Assembly: GCF_030531065.1 (NCBI RefSeq)
Contig: NZ_JAUNOQ010000020.1
Span: 1-35,775, forward strand
Length of the DNA: 35,775 nt
Source of the DNA: Phascolarctobacterium sp.
Lineage (GTDB): Bacteria > Bacillota > Negativicutes > Acidaminococcales > Acidaminococcaceae
Direction of reading: 5' to 3'
In this document: one piece after another, positions 1 through 6,973 of the stretch
How positions within the stretch are numbered: position 1 is the first letter of the stretch
Layout: each line of letters begins with the position of its first letter
Made by a program: the position numbers and the translations under genes
Notes under the pieces: model-generated
Told to the model about the DNA's origin: nothing
Seen by the model: the letters and a program-made list of their open reading frames with translations, nothing else
Database searches by the model: none

Positions 1-2
1 AC

Positions 3-77
3 AGCGATTCGCGAGCTGAAAGCGAAGCGAGAGCTGATGTACAACATATGCCTGTCACCCGGCGATTGGTAAGTAAA
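3..77 (+). CDS. possible 3' end of an upstream gene (unresolved)
   Basis: The reading frame starting at base 3 is open from the window edge to a TAA at 75-77 and would encode about 24 C-terminal residues ending in PVTPAIGK. A second frame (base 1) is also open, to 123. The segment is too short to recognise a family, so it may be the end of a gene or non-coding. Confidence 0.2.
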
Positions 78-107
78 ATACGATGCCAGAGCCGTGGTAG
101 ACACGGT

Positions 108-113
108 ATAATC
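108..113 (+). promoter_or_regulatory. likely -10 box of yajQ
   Basis: A perfect TATAAT lies about 30 nt upstream of the yajQ start codon. No good -35 hexamer is seen at the expected distance (TGCCAG at 85-90 is weak), so the promoter call rests on the -10 alone. The yajQ ribosome site GCGAGG is just before the ATG at 146. Confidence 0.4.
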
Positions 114-145
114 TATTTATAATTTACAGAAGCGAGGTATAATAA

Positions 146-637
146 ATGGCTAAAGACAGTTCCTTTGACGTAGTTTCCCAAATCGATATGCAGGAAATGG
201 ACAATGCTGTTAATCAGGTGAAGAAAGAAATCGACCAGCGTTACGATTTTCGCGGCAGCAACGCTTCCATCGAATTAGGCGATAAAGAGGTTAAGCTGGC
301 CGCAGAGGACGAATACAAGCTGGGCGCAATTTTGGATATGTTGCGCCAAAAGATGGCTAAACGCGGCATTCCGCTACGCTGTCTGGTTCCTGGCAAGATT
401 GAGCCCGCCGCTAAGGGTACGGTGCGCCAGCAGCTGGAAATTCAGCAGGGTATTTCCAAAGAAAACGGCAAAAAAATAGTAGCCGCGATTAAGGCTACTA
501 AGCTGAAAGTGACGGCGCAAATCCAGGACGATCAGGTGCGCGTGGCCGGAGCGAAAAAGGACGATCTGCAGGCCGTTATTCAGACGCTAAAGGCCGGCGA
601 CTTCGGCGTAGACTTGCAATTTATCAATATGCGTTAA
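146..637 (+). CDS. yajQ: YajQ family nucleotide-binding protein
   Basis: The 163-residue protein has the full length and layout of the YajQ (DUF520) family: the N-terminal SFDVVSQID strand, the YDFRGS turn near residue 33, and the C-terminal end DLQFINMR. Members are small cytoplasmic proteins with two RNA-recognition-like folds. Some bind nucleotides or cyclic-di-GMP (family knowledge), but the role in this lineage is not known. The ATG is preceded by a GAGG ribosome site and a TATAAT box. The gene is monocistronic here: a strong hairpin terminator follows 18 nt after the stop. Nothing is truncated or unusual. Confidence 0.93.
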   Translation: MAKDSSFDVVSQIDMQEMDNAVNQVKKEIDQRYDFRGSNASIELGDKEVKLAAEDEYKLGAILDMLRQKMAKRGIPLRCLVPGKIEPAAKGTVRQQLEIQQGISKENGKKIVAAIKATKLKVTAQIQDDQVRVAGAKKDDLQAVIQTLKAGDFGVDLQFINMR

Positions 638-654
638 AATTTTATAGGTATGGG

Positions 655-687
655 CAGGGCGTTTCGGAAGAAGCGCCCTGTTTTTTT
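655..687 (+). terminator. rho-independent terminator after yajQ
   Basis: An 11-bp stem (CAGGGCGTTTC at 655-665 with GAAGCGCCCTG at 670-680, one G-U pair) is closed by a GGAA tetraloop and followed by seven T residues (681-687). Confidence 0.93.
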
Positions 688-761
688 ATAAAATTTTCAT
701 GCATTCGCCATAATAATTCTGTATAATGAAAATAAAGAACGGCAAACAGGAGGGAGAACGC

Positions 762-1178
762 ATGACGGATAAAAAGAAGGATGTATTCGACAGCTCGCAG
801 ATTACCGGCAAGGAGCTGCAGAAATATGAGAAAAATTTCAGTGAGGAGGGCTTGCTGCACAAGCTGACGCAATACGGCAAAAGCATCGGCGTGGAGCTGC
901 TGTATAAGGCGGCGCAGCTGTGGTTCGTTATGCAAAGGCCGGATGTGCCAGCCGCGACCAAAGCGCTGATTATGGGCGCGCTGGGCTATTTGATTTCGCC
1001 CCTGGATTTTATTCCCGACCTTACGCCGGTGCTGGGTTATTCCGACGATTTGGTGGCGATAACCTTCGCGCTTATTCGCGTGCAGGGTTACATAGACGAA
1101 AACGTTCGCAGGCAGGCGCGGAATTTTTTGAGTAAAATTTTCGGGCAGGAGACCGTGCAGCAGTTGGAGAACGAGTGA
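762..1178 (+). CDS. YkvA family (DUF1232) small membrane-associated protein
   Basis: The protein of 138 residues carries the DUF1232/YkvA core LIMGALGYLISPLDFIPDLTP around residues 75-95, a hydrophobic helical hairpin with the characteristic SPxDxIPD turn. The function of the family is not established. The start is placed at the ATG at 762, because a consensus AGGAGGG lies 7 nt upstream at 749-755. The in-frame ATG at 726 has no ribosome site and overlaps a TATAAT (722-727) that is probably the gene's own -10 box. The N-terminal ~55 residues are charged (KKKDVFDSS) and probably cytoplasmic. The gene stands alone between two terminators. Confidence 0.85.
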   Translation: MTDKKKDVFDSSQITGKELQKYEKNFSEEGLLHKLTQYGKSIGVELLYKAAQLWFVMQRPDVPAATKALIMGALGYLISPLDFIPDLTPVLGYSDDLVAITFALIRVQGYIDENVRRQARNFLSKIFGQETVQQLENE

Positions 1179-1217
1179 GGCCGTATAAGCAGCACCGATA
1201 AAAAAGATAAAAATAAA

Positions 1218-1260
1218 AAGATGTGCAGTGAATTCCGGTTAAGGATTCAGCGCACATCTT
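1218..1260. terminator. bidirectional terminator between the YkvA gene and mrp
   Basis: AAGATGTGC (1218-1226) pairs with GCACATCTT (1252-1260), and an inner stem TGAATTCC/GGATTCA carries one bulged base. T-rich tracts follow on both strands (TCTTTTTTTG on plus, TTTTTATTTTTATC on minus). The element can therefore end both the YkvA gene and the convergent brnQ-mrp transcript. Confidence 0.85.
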
Positions 1261-1271
1261 TCTTTTTTTGA

Positions 1272-2132
1272 TTAATCCTTAAAGGCTCCTTCCACATATT
1301 CGCAGCAGGCGTCGATTTCCGGCAGCCGTACTTCGTGCAGCCTGCCTGCGTCGCCTGCGGCGGCGATAGCGGGGTCGATGGGCAGGCGCGCCAGCACCTT
1401 CAGGCTGTAAGCGTCAGCAGTTTCCTGCAAATGGCTGGGGCCAAAAATTTCGTAATCCCTGCCGTTGTCCGGACAGCGGAAGTAAGCGTAATTTTCGATA
1501 AGGCCAAGAATGGGAATATTCATCATCTTAGCCATTTTCACCGCTTTAGCGACGATCATGGATACCAATTCCTGGGGCGAGGTAACGACGATGATGCCGT
1601 CGACGGGCAGGGATTGGAAAACGGTTAAGGGCACGTCGCCCGTTCCCGGCGGCATGTCCACGAACATATAGTCTATATCCGTCCAGATAACGTCGCTCCA
1701 GAACTGCTTCACCATACCGGCAATCAGCGGGCCGCGCCATACTACGGGGTCGGACTCGTTGGGCAGGAACATGTTGGCGGAAATTACTTCGACGCCGCAG
1801 GGAGCGGTTTGCGGCAGAATGCCTATTTCCGAAGCCTGGGCCTTGCCCTTTACGCCCAAATTTTTGCTCATGGAGGGGCCGGTAATATCGGCGTCCAGCA
1901 CGCCGCAGCGGTGCCCGCGGCGCTGCATAGCGGCGGCCATCAGGCCGGTTACCAGGGATTTGCCCACGCCGCCCTTGCCGCTGACAACGGCGATAACCTT
2001 CTTCACGCTGCTCATTTCGTGGAGCTTAGCGGTAAAATCCTGGGGCTGCTGCGCGCCTGCGGCAGAAGGGCAGCCATCGCAGCTGGAGCGCCCGCAGGTA
2101 GCGGAGCTGCTGCATTGTTGTTCGTTACTCAT
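1272..2132 (-). CDS. mrp: Mrp/NBP35-family P-loop ATPase, iron-sulfur carrier type
   Basis: The 286-residue protein has the deviant Walker A SGKGGVGKS (residues 51-59), the Mrp signatures KNLGVKG, VDMPPGTGD and ENYAYFRC, and a Cys-rich N terminus (Cys7, 13, 18, 21) like that of eukaryotic Nbp35. The family binds and transfers Fe-S clusters to apoproteins in the cytoplasm. Oddly, the usual C-terminal CPxC pair that bridges the cluster in Mrp dimers is changed. The sequence reads CPDN, so the second Cys is an Asn (codon AAC on the minus strand near 1466-1482). The start overlaps the end of brnQ by 8 nt, which implies co-transcription. A bidirectional terminator follows. Confidence 0.93.
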   Translation of the reverse strand: MSNEQQCSSSATCGRSSCDGCPSAAGAQQPQDFTAKLHEMSSVKKVIAVVSGKGGVGKSLVTGLMAAAMQRRGHRCGVLDADITGPSMSKNLGVKGKAQASEIGILPQTAPCGVEVISANMFLPNESDPVVWRGPLIAGMVKQFWSDVIWTDIDYMFVDMPPGTGDVPLTVFQSLPVDGIIVVTSPQELVSMIVAKAVKMAKMMNIPILGLIENYAYFRCPDNGRDYEIFGPSHLQETADAYSLKVLARLPIDPAIAAAGDAGRLHEVRLPEIDACCEYVEGAFKD

Positions 2133-3450
2133 TATTTTTCACCTTGCTTGTAAAAATTAGACGATAAAGATAGCCCAGCAGCATACCGCCGAAGCAGGGA
2201 AGAACCCAGCCGAAGCCAATGTCGAACAGCGGCAGATACTCTACCAGCAGCGCGTCCAGCGCCTGCAGGTGGAAGCCGCCGGCTCGCAGGCCGTCGAAAA
2301 TGGCAAAGACGGTAGTCAGCGTCAGGCAAACGCGGAAGATAATCTTATCGCCCTTTAAAACGCTGTGGCCCACGTTCAGCAGCACAATGGCAATAACGAT
2401 GGGGTACAGCATGCAGATAACGGGAATTGAAAATTTAATAATATTATTCAGGCCGAAATTGGATACGACCAGGCTGAACAGAGAAATATACAGGCATAAG
2501 CGCTGATATTGCAATCGGCCGCCGCCCAGCTCGTGGAAGTAAGCGGAAATAGAGGTCGTCAGGCCGATGGAGGTGGTGATGCAGGCGAAGAAAATAATCA
2601 GCGCCAACACCATCTGACCGGGAAAGCCCATGTAGTGAACGGAAATCATATTCAGCAGCTGGCCGCCGTTGGAAACGATGCCGAAGGCAGCCGTGCTGAC
2701 AGCGCCGGCGTAAGCCAGCGCGCCGTAAATCAGCGCCAGGCAAATTGCGGCGATAATGCCGGCGTAAATGCACATATTGGTCAGCTGCTTTTGATCCTTG
2801 ATGCCCGTGGCTTCGATGGATTTTACAATCACCGCGCCGTAAAGCATGGAGCAGAGCAAATCCATAGTGTTGTAGCCGTCCTGAAATCCCTTGAAGAAAG
2901 GCGCGGTTTTATAAACGCCGTTGGCCGGCTGCAGCCCGCCCATGGGACTGGTAATAACGAAAATAATAAGAATGCCGAGGCAGACGAGCAGCAAAGGCGA
3001 CATAATCTTACCTATATTGTCCACAATTTTTGACGGGTTGACGGAAAGGAAGTAGCTCAATCCGAAAAAGAACAGGGAATAAACGGCCAGTCCGATAGCG
3101 CCGCTGCCGTCGGGCAGCAGGGGCAGAATGCCCGTGTCGAAGGACACTGCCGCAGTACGCGGAATGGCGAAAAAGGGGCCGATTGTCAGCGCACATAAAA
3201 TGGAGATAGTGCGGGCGTAGAGAGTGCTGACAGGCCGCGCCATATCGTCGGGGTTATTGCTGCGGATAATGGCCATGGCCAAAATACCCAGCAAGGGAAA
3301 GCCGACACCGCTCAAGCAAAAGCCAATGGCGGCAATCGTCAGGTTTTCGCCCGACATTTGGCCCAGCACCGGCGGAAAGATAAGGTTGCCTGCGCCGAAG
3401 AAAAAAGAAAACAGCATCAGGCCTATGGGCAGAATTTTCGCTAAACTCAT
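2125..3450 (-). CDS. brnQ: branched-chain amino acid transporter, BrnQ (LIVCS) family
   Basis: A highly hydrophobic protein of about 441 residues with roughly 12 predicted membrane helices. It has the BrnQ start ILPIGLMLFSFFFGAGNLIFPP and the GLTTSISAYF segment, typical of the sodium-coupled leucine/isoleucine/valine carriers of the inner membrane. The start is placed at the ATG at 3450: the AAAGG ribosome site (3460-3464) is 9 nt from it, but directly abuts the in-frame ATG at 3459. The last 8 nt overlap mrp. Pairing a branched-chain carrier with an Fe-S ATPase has no obvious functional logic and may only reflect a shared transcript. Confidence 0.93.
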   Translation of the reverse strand: MSLAKILPIGLMLFSFFFGAGNLIFPPVLGQMSGENLTIAAIGFCLSGVGFPLLGILAMAIIRSNNPDDMARPVSTLYARTISILCALTIGPFFAIPRTAAVSFDTGILPLLPDGSGAIGLAVYSLFFFGLSYFLSVNPSKIVDNIGKIMSPLLLVCLGILIIFVITSPMGGLQPANGVYKTAPFFKGFQDGYNTMDLLCSMLYGAVIVKSIEATGIKDQKQLTNMCIYAGIIAAICLALIYGALAYAGAVSTAAFGIVSNGGQLLNMISVHYMGFPGQMVLALIIFFACITTSIGLTTSISAYFHELGGGRLQYQRLCLYISLFSLVVSNFGLNNIIKFSIPVICMLYPIVIAIVLLNVGHSVLKGDKIIFRVCLTLTTVFAIFDGLRAGGFHLQALDALLVEYLPLFDIGFGWVLPCFGGMLLGYLYRLIFTSKVKNNE

Positions 3451-3486
3451 CTCATTCATCCTTTACAGCAAAAAGTATTTGTACTC

Positions 3487-3515
3487 AGTATACATGATAA
3501 CAGGGCAGACCGCAA
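3487..3515 (-). promoter_or_regulatory. promoter of brnQ-mrp
   Basis: On the minus strand TTGCGG (3510-3515) and TATACT (3487-3492) are separated by 17 nt, ending 37 nt upstream of the chosen brnQ start. The -35 box lies in the loop of the tyrS terminator hairpin, so termination and initiation signals are interleaved. Confidence 0.6.
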
Positions 3516-3527
3516 GAGCCTGCCCTG
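3501..3527 (-). terminator. probable terminator of tyrS
   Basis: CAGGGCAG (3501-3508) and CTGCCCTG (3520-3527) form an 8-bp GC-rich stem 21 nt past the tyrS stop. The following minus-strand sequence TTATCATGTAT is only moderately T-rich, so termination may be partial. Confidence 0.6.
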
Positions 3528-3548
3528 AAGCTTATTATTGCTTTAGAA

Positions 3549-4769
3549 CTATTTGACCAGCATACGGAAATATTTCTTTTTGCCCTTGCGGATCAGCAAA
3601 CTCTTGTCGGCGTCGAACAAGCCGGGGTTCAGCGTTGCTTCCGGGTCGCTCAGCACGGCGTCCTTCACGGTGAGGCCGCCTTGGGCGATCATTTGGCGAG
3701 CTTCGCGCTTGCTGCTGAAAACCTTGGCGGCAGTCAGTACGTCGATAACCTTGGCGCTCATTTGCTCTGCGGCAATTTCAATGGTCGGCACATTGTCAAG
3801 ATTTACGCCGCCGCCGAACAGCGCTTCCGCCGCCTCCTGCGCCTTGCGCGCTTCTTCCTCGCCGTGTACCAGCTTAGTAACCTCGTAGGCCAGCACCTTT
3901 TTCGCTTCGTTAATGGCCGCGTCCTTCAGGGAGGCAAGACGGCGCACCTCGTCCATGGGCAGGTAGGTGAGCAGGCTCAGGCAGTTTTCTACGTCGCCGT
4001 CGTCCACATTGCGCCAGTATTGGTAAAAATCGTAGGGAGAGGTTTTTTCGGCGTCCAGCCACAGAGCGCCCTTTTCCGTTTTGCCCATCTTGCGGCCGTC
4101 GCTGGTGGTCAGCAGCTTGCAGGTCATGCAGTAAGCGGGCTTTTGCTCCTTGCGGCGAATCAGTTCTACGCCGGCCAGCATATTGGACCATTGGTCGTCG
4201 CCGCCAAGTTCCATAATGCAGCCGTAATCCTGATGCAGCTTCCAGAAATCATAGGACTGCATAATCATATAGTTGAATTCAAAGAAGGTCAGGCCTTTTT
4301 CCCAACGCTTTTTGAAGCATTCAGCCGTCAGCATGCGGTTGACGGAAAAATGCACGCCTACCTCGCGCAGCAGGTTTACGTAATTCAAATTCAACAGCCA
4401 GTCGGCGTTGTTGGCGATAATGGCCTTGCCATCGCTAAAATCGATAAAACGGCTCATTTGCTTTTTAAAGCATTCGATATTATGGGCGATAAATTCGGGC
4501 GTCAGCATCTTGCGCATTTCGTCCTTGCCGCTGGGGTCGCCCACCATGCCGGTGCCGCCGCCCAAGAGGACGATGGGGCGATGGCCGGCGCGCTGCATAT
4601 GGCTCATCATCATCAGCGCGATAAAATGGCCTACGTGCAGGCTGTCGGCAGTGGGGTCAAAGCCGATATAGAAAGTAATTTTTTCCTTTTCCAGTAATTC
4701 CTTAATTTCGTTTTCGTGGGACATTTGCTTAATAAAGCCGCGTTCCGAAAGCACGTCAAAGACAGACAT
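3549..4769 (-). CDS. tyrS: tyrosyl-tRNA synthetase
   Basis: The 406-residue protein is a class I synthetase that charges tRNA-Tyr in the cytoplasm. It shows the HIGH motif as HVGH (residues 45-48), the KMSKS loop as KMGKT (227-231), [10 protein letters not shown] (187-196) and a C-terminal S4 RNA-binding domain (about 340-400: [17 protein letters not shown]). Divergence of KMSKS to KMGKT and the layout fit the TyrZ-like clade better than the B. subtilis TyrS clade. The ATG at 4769 has GGAGGT 7-8 nt upstream. The leader is only about 60 nt, too short for a T-box, so tRNA-responsive control is not evident. Confidence 0.96.
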   Translation of the reverse strand: MSVFDVLSERGFIKQMSHENEIKELLEKEKITFYIGFDPTADSLHVGHFIALMMMSHMQRAGHRPIVLLGGGTGMVGDPSGKDEMRKMLTPEFIAHNIECFKKQMSRFIDFSDGKAIIANNADWLLNLNYVNLLREVGVHFSVNRMLTAECFKKRWEKGLTFFEFNYMIMQSYDFWKLHQDYGCIMELGGDDQWSNMLAGVELIRRKEQKPAYCMTCKLLTTSDGRKMGKTEKGALWLDAEKTSPYDFYQYWRNVDDGDVENCLSLLTYLPMDEVRRLASLKDAAINEAKKVLAYEVTKLVHGEEEARKAQEAAEALFGGGVNLDNVPTIEIAAEQMSAKVIDVLTAAKVFSSKREARQMIAQGGLTVKDAVLSDPEATLNPGLFDADKSLLIRKGKKKYFRMLVK

Positions 4770-4832
4770 CTAATGACCTCCTTAAAATATTTAAGCTTGC
4801 GGCGTGCGCCGCCAGACAGATAATCACAACTC

Positions 4833-4861
4833 ATTATAACCCATTATATCTATATTAGCAA
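4833..4861 (-). promoter_or_regulatory. promoter of tyrS
   Basis: On the minus strand TTGCTA (4856-4861) and a perfect TATAAT (4833-4838) are separated by exactly 17 nt. The -35 box begins right after the T-tract of the mscL terminator. Confidence 0.8.
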
Positions 4862-4867
4862 ATAAAA

Positions 4868-4901
4868 AACGCCGTAAGCGCGCATGAGCGCTCACAGCGT
4901 T
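4868..4901 (-). terminator. rho-independent terminator of mscL
   Basis: On the minus strand AACGCTGTGAGCGC pairs with GCGCTTACGGCGTT (14 bp, two G-U pairs) and is followed by TTTTTTATTT (4860-4869). Confidence 0.88.
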
Positions 4902-4910
4902 GAAAGGCGG

Positions 4911-5345
4911 TTAATCCAGCTGCGAGGTGCAGTGGGGGCAGCGCGTAGCGTCGTCGGCGATTTCCGAGCGGCAGTAAGGGCATAGCCGCGGGTCCGGCTT
5001 AGGCGCGGGCGGCGGATTGAGCCTGTTAATCTGGCGGACCATTATAAAAATAATGAAAGCCAGAATAACGAAATCCAGCACGGCGTTAATAAAACTGCCG
5101 TAAGCTAAAACGGGAGCGCCGGCCTTTTTAGCGGCTTCCAGAGTAGCGTAATGCTGGCCGTTAAGGCTGACAAATAAATTAGTAAAATCCATTTTGCCTA
5201 TCGCCATGCCCAGCGGCGGCATGATAATGTCATTGACAAACGAGCCGACAATTTTGCCGAAAGCTCCGCCAATGATAACGCCTACAGCCATATCTATCAC
5301 ATTGCCGCGCATAGCGAATTTTTTAAAATCTTCTTTAAACGACAT
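4911..5345 (-). CDS. mscL: large-conductance mechanosensitive channel MscL with C-terminal zinc ribbon
   Basis: A protein of 144 residues. Residues 1-110 are a standard MscL: the [23 protein letters not shown] start, first membrane helix about 16-45, periplasmic loop, and second helix about 84-108. MscL opens under membrane tension in hypo-osmotic shock. After a proline-rich linker (PPPAPKPDP, 111-119) comes an unexpected treble-clef or zinc-ribbon module with CPYC (Cys122, 125) and CPHC (Cys136, 139), in place of the usual charged C-terminal helix bundle. The start at 5345 is chosen because AAAGGAGG lies 6 nt upstream. The ATG at 5351 touches the ribosome site. The zinc ligation is inferred from cysteine spacing only. 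Confidence 0.93.
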   Translation of the reverse strand: MSFKEDFKKFAMRGNVIDMAVGVIIGGAFGKIVGSFVNDIIMPPLGMAIGKMDFTNLFVSLNGQHYATLEAAKKAGAPVLAYGSFINAVLDFVILAFIIFIMVRQINRLNPPPAPKPDPRLCPYCRSEIADDATRCPHCTSQLD

Positions 5346-5374
5346 AAGCATCCTCCTTTAAACTTTTTATAATT

Positions 5375-5403
5375 ATTCTACTTTACAAATATTCTACCTT
5401 CAA
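5375..5403 (-). promoter_or_regulatory. promoter of mscL
   Basis: On the minus strand TTGAAG (5398-5403), a 17-nt gap and TAGAAT (5375-5380), about 30 nt upstream of the start codon. It is arranged back to back with the plus-strand promoter at 5421. Confidence 0.6.
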
Positions 5404-5420
5404 GCGAAAAATCCTGCCGC

Positions 5421-5449
5421 TTGACTGAAAAGTCGTCGTGGCATATAAT
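5421..5449 (+). promoter_or_regulatory. promoter of the DnaA-domain-I-like gene
   Basis: TTGACT (5421-5426), 17 nt, TATAAT (5444-5449): a near-consensus sigma-A promoter. The transcript would start near 5456. Its first bases fold into a small hairpin (AAACCcTGC 5460-5468 with GCAGGTTT 5473-5480, one bulged C) before the ribosome site GGAGG. Confidence 0.88.
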
Positions 5450-5511
5450 ATTATAGAACAAACCCTGCGCAGGCAGGTTTAGCTGACATTTCATAAATGG
5501 AGGAATAGACA

Positions 5512-5847
5512 ATGCGTGAAGATTTAGTAGTACCTGGTGAAAATGAGGAAAATTTTGTCCTAGCCCGCGACGCTCGCGTAGTGACCGTGCCCTTTTCCCC
5601 GCTGGAGGAGCGGATGCAGAAGGAAAAGCCGGAGGTGTTTGCCCGCCTGCAAAAGCTGAAGGAGCTGATTGGCGAGGATACCTTTAAGCGTTTGGTAAGC
5701 AAGGTGCATAATATCAATTATGCCGACACTCGTATTATGCTGGTAGCCGAAAGCGAGCTGCACCGCACCAATATCGAGCGTGAAATTTTACCGGCTATTG
5801 CCGAAGCCTTTGAAGTGACCAGTATCCGCGTAGTTACTCAGGGTTAA
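5512..5847 (+). CDS. small protein resembling DnaA N-terminal domain I (paralogue A)
   Basis: A protein of 111 residues with no signal peptide or membrane segment. From residue ~30 it reads as an alpha/beta domain: a helix with [19 protein letters not shown], a strand (RIMLVAESE), then [16 protein letters not shown] and a last strand SIRVVTQG. This order (helix, F-x-W/L position, strand, R-x-x-L helix, terminal strand) matches DnaA domain I, which binds DnaB, SirA or HobA-type partners. The likeness is by eye and needs a profile search. A clear paralogue lies at 6347-6706, beyond the tRNA. The ATG has GGAGGA 8 nt upstream and a near-consensus promoter. No DNA-binding domain IV or AAA+ domain is attached. 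The function is unknown. Confidence 0.75.
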   Translation: MREDLVVPGENEENFVLARDARVVTVPFSPLEERMQKEKPEVFARLQKLKELIGEDTFKRLVSKVHNINYADTRIMLVAESELHRTNIEREILPAIAEAFEVTSIRVVTQG

Positions 5848-5878
5848 AAATTTAATGTTGAAATAAGGCGAAAAGGTG

Positions 5879-5907
5879 TTGACAAGAGCGCCGACTTGCT
5901 TTATAAT
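5879..5907 (+). promoter_or_regulatory. consensus promoter of the tRNA-Pro gene
   Basis: TTGACA (5879-5884), 17 nt, TATAAT (5902-5907): a perfect consensus sigma-A promoter placed about 37 nt upstream of the mature tRNA 5' end. Confidence 0.92.
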
Positions 5908-5944
5908 ATTATTCGTTGCTGATGCATAAGCACAGCGCTGATGT

Positions 5945-6021
5945 CGGGGCGTGGCGCAGTTTGGTAGCGCGCTTGTTTCGGGTACAAGAGGCCGTGAGTT
6001 CGAATCTCGCCGCCCCGACCA
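5945..6021 (+). tRNA. tRNA-Pro (anticodon CGG)
   Basis: The whole cloverleaf can be drawn. The acceptor stem CGGGGCG (5945-5951) pairs with CGCCCCG (6011-6017), the D arm is GCGC/GCGC, the anticodon arm is CTTGT-TTCGGGT-ACAAG with CGG in positions 34-36, and the T arm GTGAG/CTCGC surrounds TTCGAAT. Discriminator A and an encoded CCA (6019-6021) follow. It reads the CCG proline codon. The gene is transcribed alone between its own consensus promoter and a terminator. Confidence 0.97.
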
Positions 6022-6036
6022 ATTGCAAAAATCAGG

Positions 6037-6064
6037 GAACCGCTTGAAAAAGCGGTTCTTTTTT
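6037..6064 (+). terminator. terminator of the tRNA-Pro gene
   Basis: GAACCGCTT (6037-6045), GAAA loop, AAGCGGTTC (6050-6058) and six T residues: a textbook intrinsic terminator 16 nt after CCA. Confidence 0.95.
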
Positions 6065-6124
6065 GTTATGAGCATAGATAGAAACAGCTTCTGCGAGGAG
6101 CGTTGGAATTGAAATATTTTGTCG

Positions 6125-6153
6125 TTGCTAAAACTCTCCTTGCGATGTATACT
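6125..6153 (+). promoter_or_regulatory. possible promoter for the second DnaA-domain-I-like gene
   Basis: TTGCTA (6125-6130), 17 nt, TATACT (6148-6153). It would leave a leader of almost 190 nt (about 6160-6346) in which no coding sequence is seen. A second TATAAT at 6307-6312 sits closer to the gene but lacks a matched -35 box. Confidence 0.5.
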
Positions 6154-6346
6154 AATAATACAAAGAAATATACAAGGTAAAGAGAAATATATTCTCATTT
6201 AAATAATAGAATGTATTTATAGCTCATGGGGAAATTCATAGCTAAGGCTTTATGCCAGTGGTTCGGCTTTAGCGGCGTTGGGCGGTAGTACGGCAGCCGG
6301 GCGCCGTATAATGAATATAAATCAGCTAAGCAGAGGAGGTTTTACT

Positions 6347-6706
6347 ATGGCAGAAGATTTTTTAGGCATGAGCGGGAAATTGGAAGAAAGCTTCGTGGGT
6401 GCGGCTAATAGTAAATTGGTACAAGTGGCTTTTGAAACGCTGGAAGCGCGGGCTGCTAAAGAAAAGCCGCAGCTAGTAGCGGGGCTTAAAGCTTTGAAGG
6501 AGGCTATGGGCAGCGAAGAGTTCGACCGTTTGGTCAACACTTTGGAAAACGTCAACTTGGGTGACAACGCGCTGCTGATGCTGACGGGCGACGAAAAAAC
6601 GCGCACGGCGCTGACGGCTAAATGGCTGCCTGCAATTAAAGCGGCCTTTGGCGTGGAGAATGTGCGTATTGTTGGCGGCGGACGCAACGGGATGGACGCC
6701 TATTAA
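6347..6706 (+). CDS. small protein resembling DnaA N-terminal domain I (paralogue B)
   Basis: A protein of 119 residues, clearly homologous to the product of 5512-5847. The two share LExR..KEKP near residues 30-42, L..LKE..G...F.RLV, an ML strand, an RT..LPAI..AF helix and a final VR/IRV-V strand. B has a different N-terminal 25 residues and a Gly-rich tail (GGGRNGMDAY). The order of helices and strands again resembles DnaA domain I. The start is the ATG at 6347, because AGAGGAGG precedes it by 7 nt. The upstream in-frame ATG at 6278 has no ribosome site. A probable regulator or partner-binding module, but the function is unknown and no partner is encoded next to it. Confidence 0.75.
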   Translation: MAEDFLGMSGKLEESFVGAANSKLVQVAFETLEARAAKEKPQLVAGLKALKEAMGSEEFDRLVNTLENVNLGDNALLMLTGDEKTRTALTAKWLPAIKAAFGVENVRIVGGGRNGMDAY

Positions 6707-6764
6707 AACTTTGCTCGGATGCGGCACCAAAAACAGCAAGCGTCAAGCTTTGATCGCTTTGAGT

Positions 6765-6813
6765 TTATTATGCCGCTGGGCGTAAAGCGTTTACGTTAGC
6801 ATAATAATTTTAT
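6765..6813 (+). terminator. stem-loop terminator after paralogue B
   Basis: TTATTATGC (6765-6773) pairs with GCATAATAA (6799-6807). An inner hairpin CGTAAA-GCG-TTTACG (6781-6795) lies within the loop, and TTTTATT follows. A further small hairpin (AAGCGTCAA 6738-6746 with TTGA-CGCTT 6750-6759) precedes it. Confidence 0.6.
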
Positions 6814-6814
6814 T

Positions 6815-6868
6815 AAATACCGGCCGCAGGCGTTAGGGACACAACCTGATGCTTGAAGGCCGGTATTT
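6815..6868 (+). other. long two-part RNA hairpin of unknown role upstream of lapA
   Basis: AAATACCGGCC (6815-6825) pairs perfectly with GGCCGGTATTT (6858-6868). Past a small internal loop, AGGCGTTAGG (6828-6837) pairs with CCTGATGCTT (6845-6854) over 10 positions including three G-U pairs, capped by a 7-nt loop (6838-6844). G-U pairs make sense for RNA rather than a DNA-binding site. It lacks a good T-tract, so it is not a standard terminator. It could be a leader element of the lapA-recJ transcript or part of an unannotated small RNA. Confidence 0.55.
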
Positions 6869-6973
6869 CTATGTATACAACGATTTTTCACAATACCAGG
6901 CAGGAAATTTTTCTCTTATGGCAGAATATTAACAGTTATACTAATCATTATTTTTGCGAAGGAGCTGAGGAAG

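Noticed and set aside
3681-4697. A 338-codon open frame on the plus strand opposite tyrS
   Set aside because: It lies wholly antisense to a well-supported tyrS, is rich in His and Ala as expected for a shadow frame of GC-rich coding DNA, and has no ribosome site.
4770-4910. Possible T-box leader of tyrS
   Set aside because: The leader from the mapped promoter is only about 60 nt and has no AGGGTGGNACCGCG-like sequence or specifier stem.
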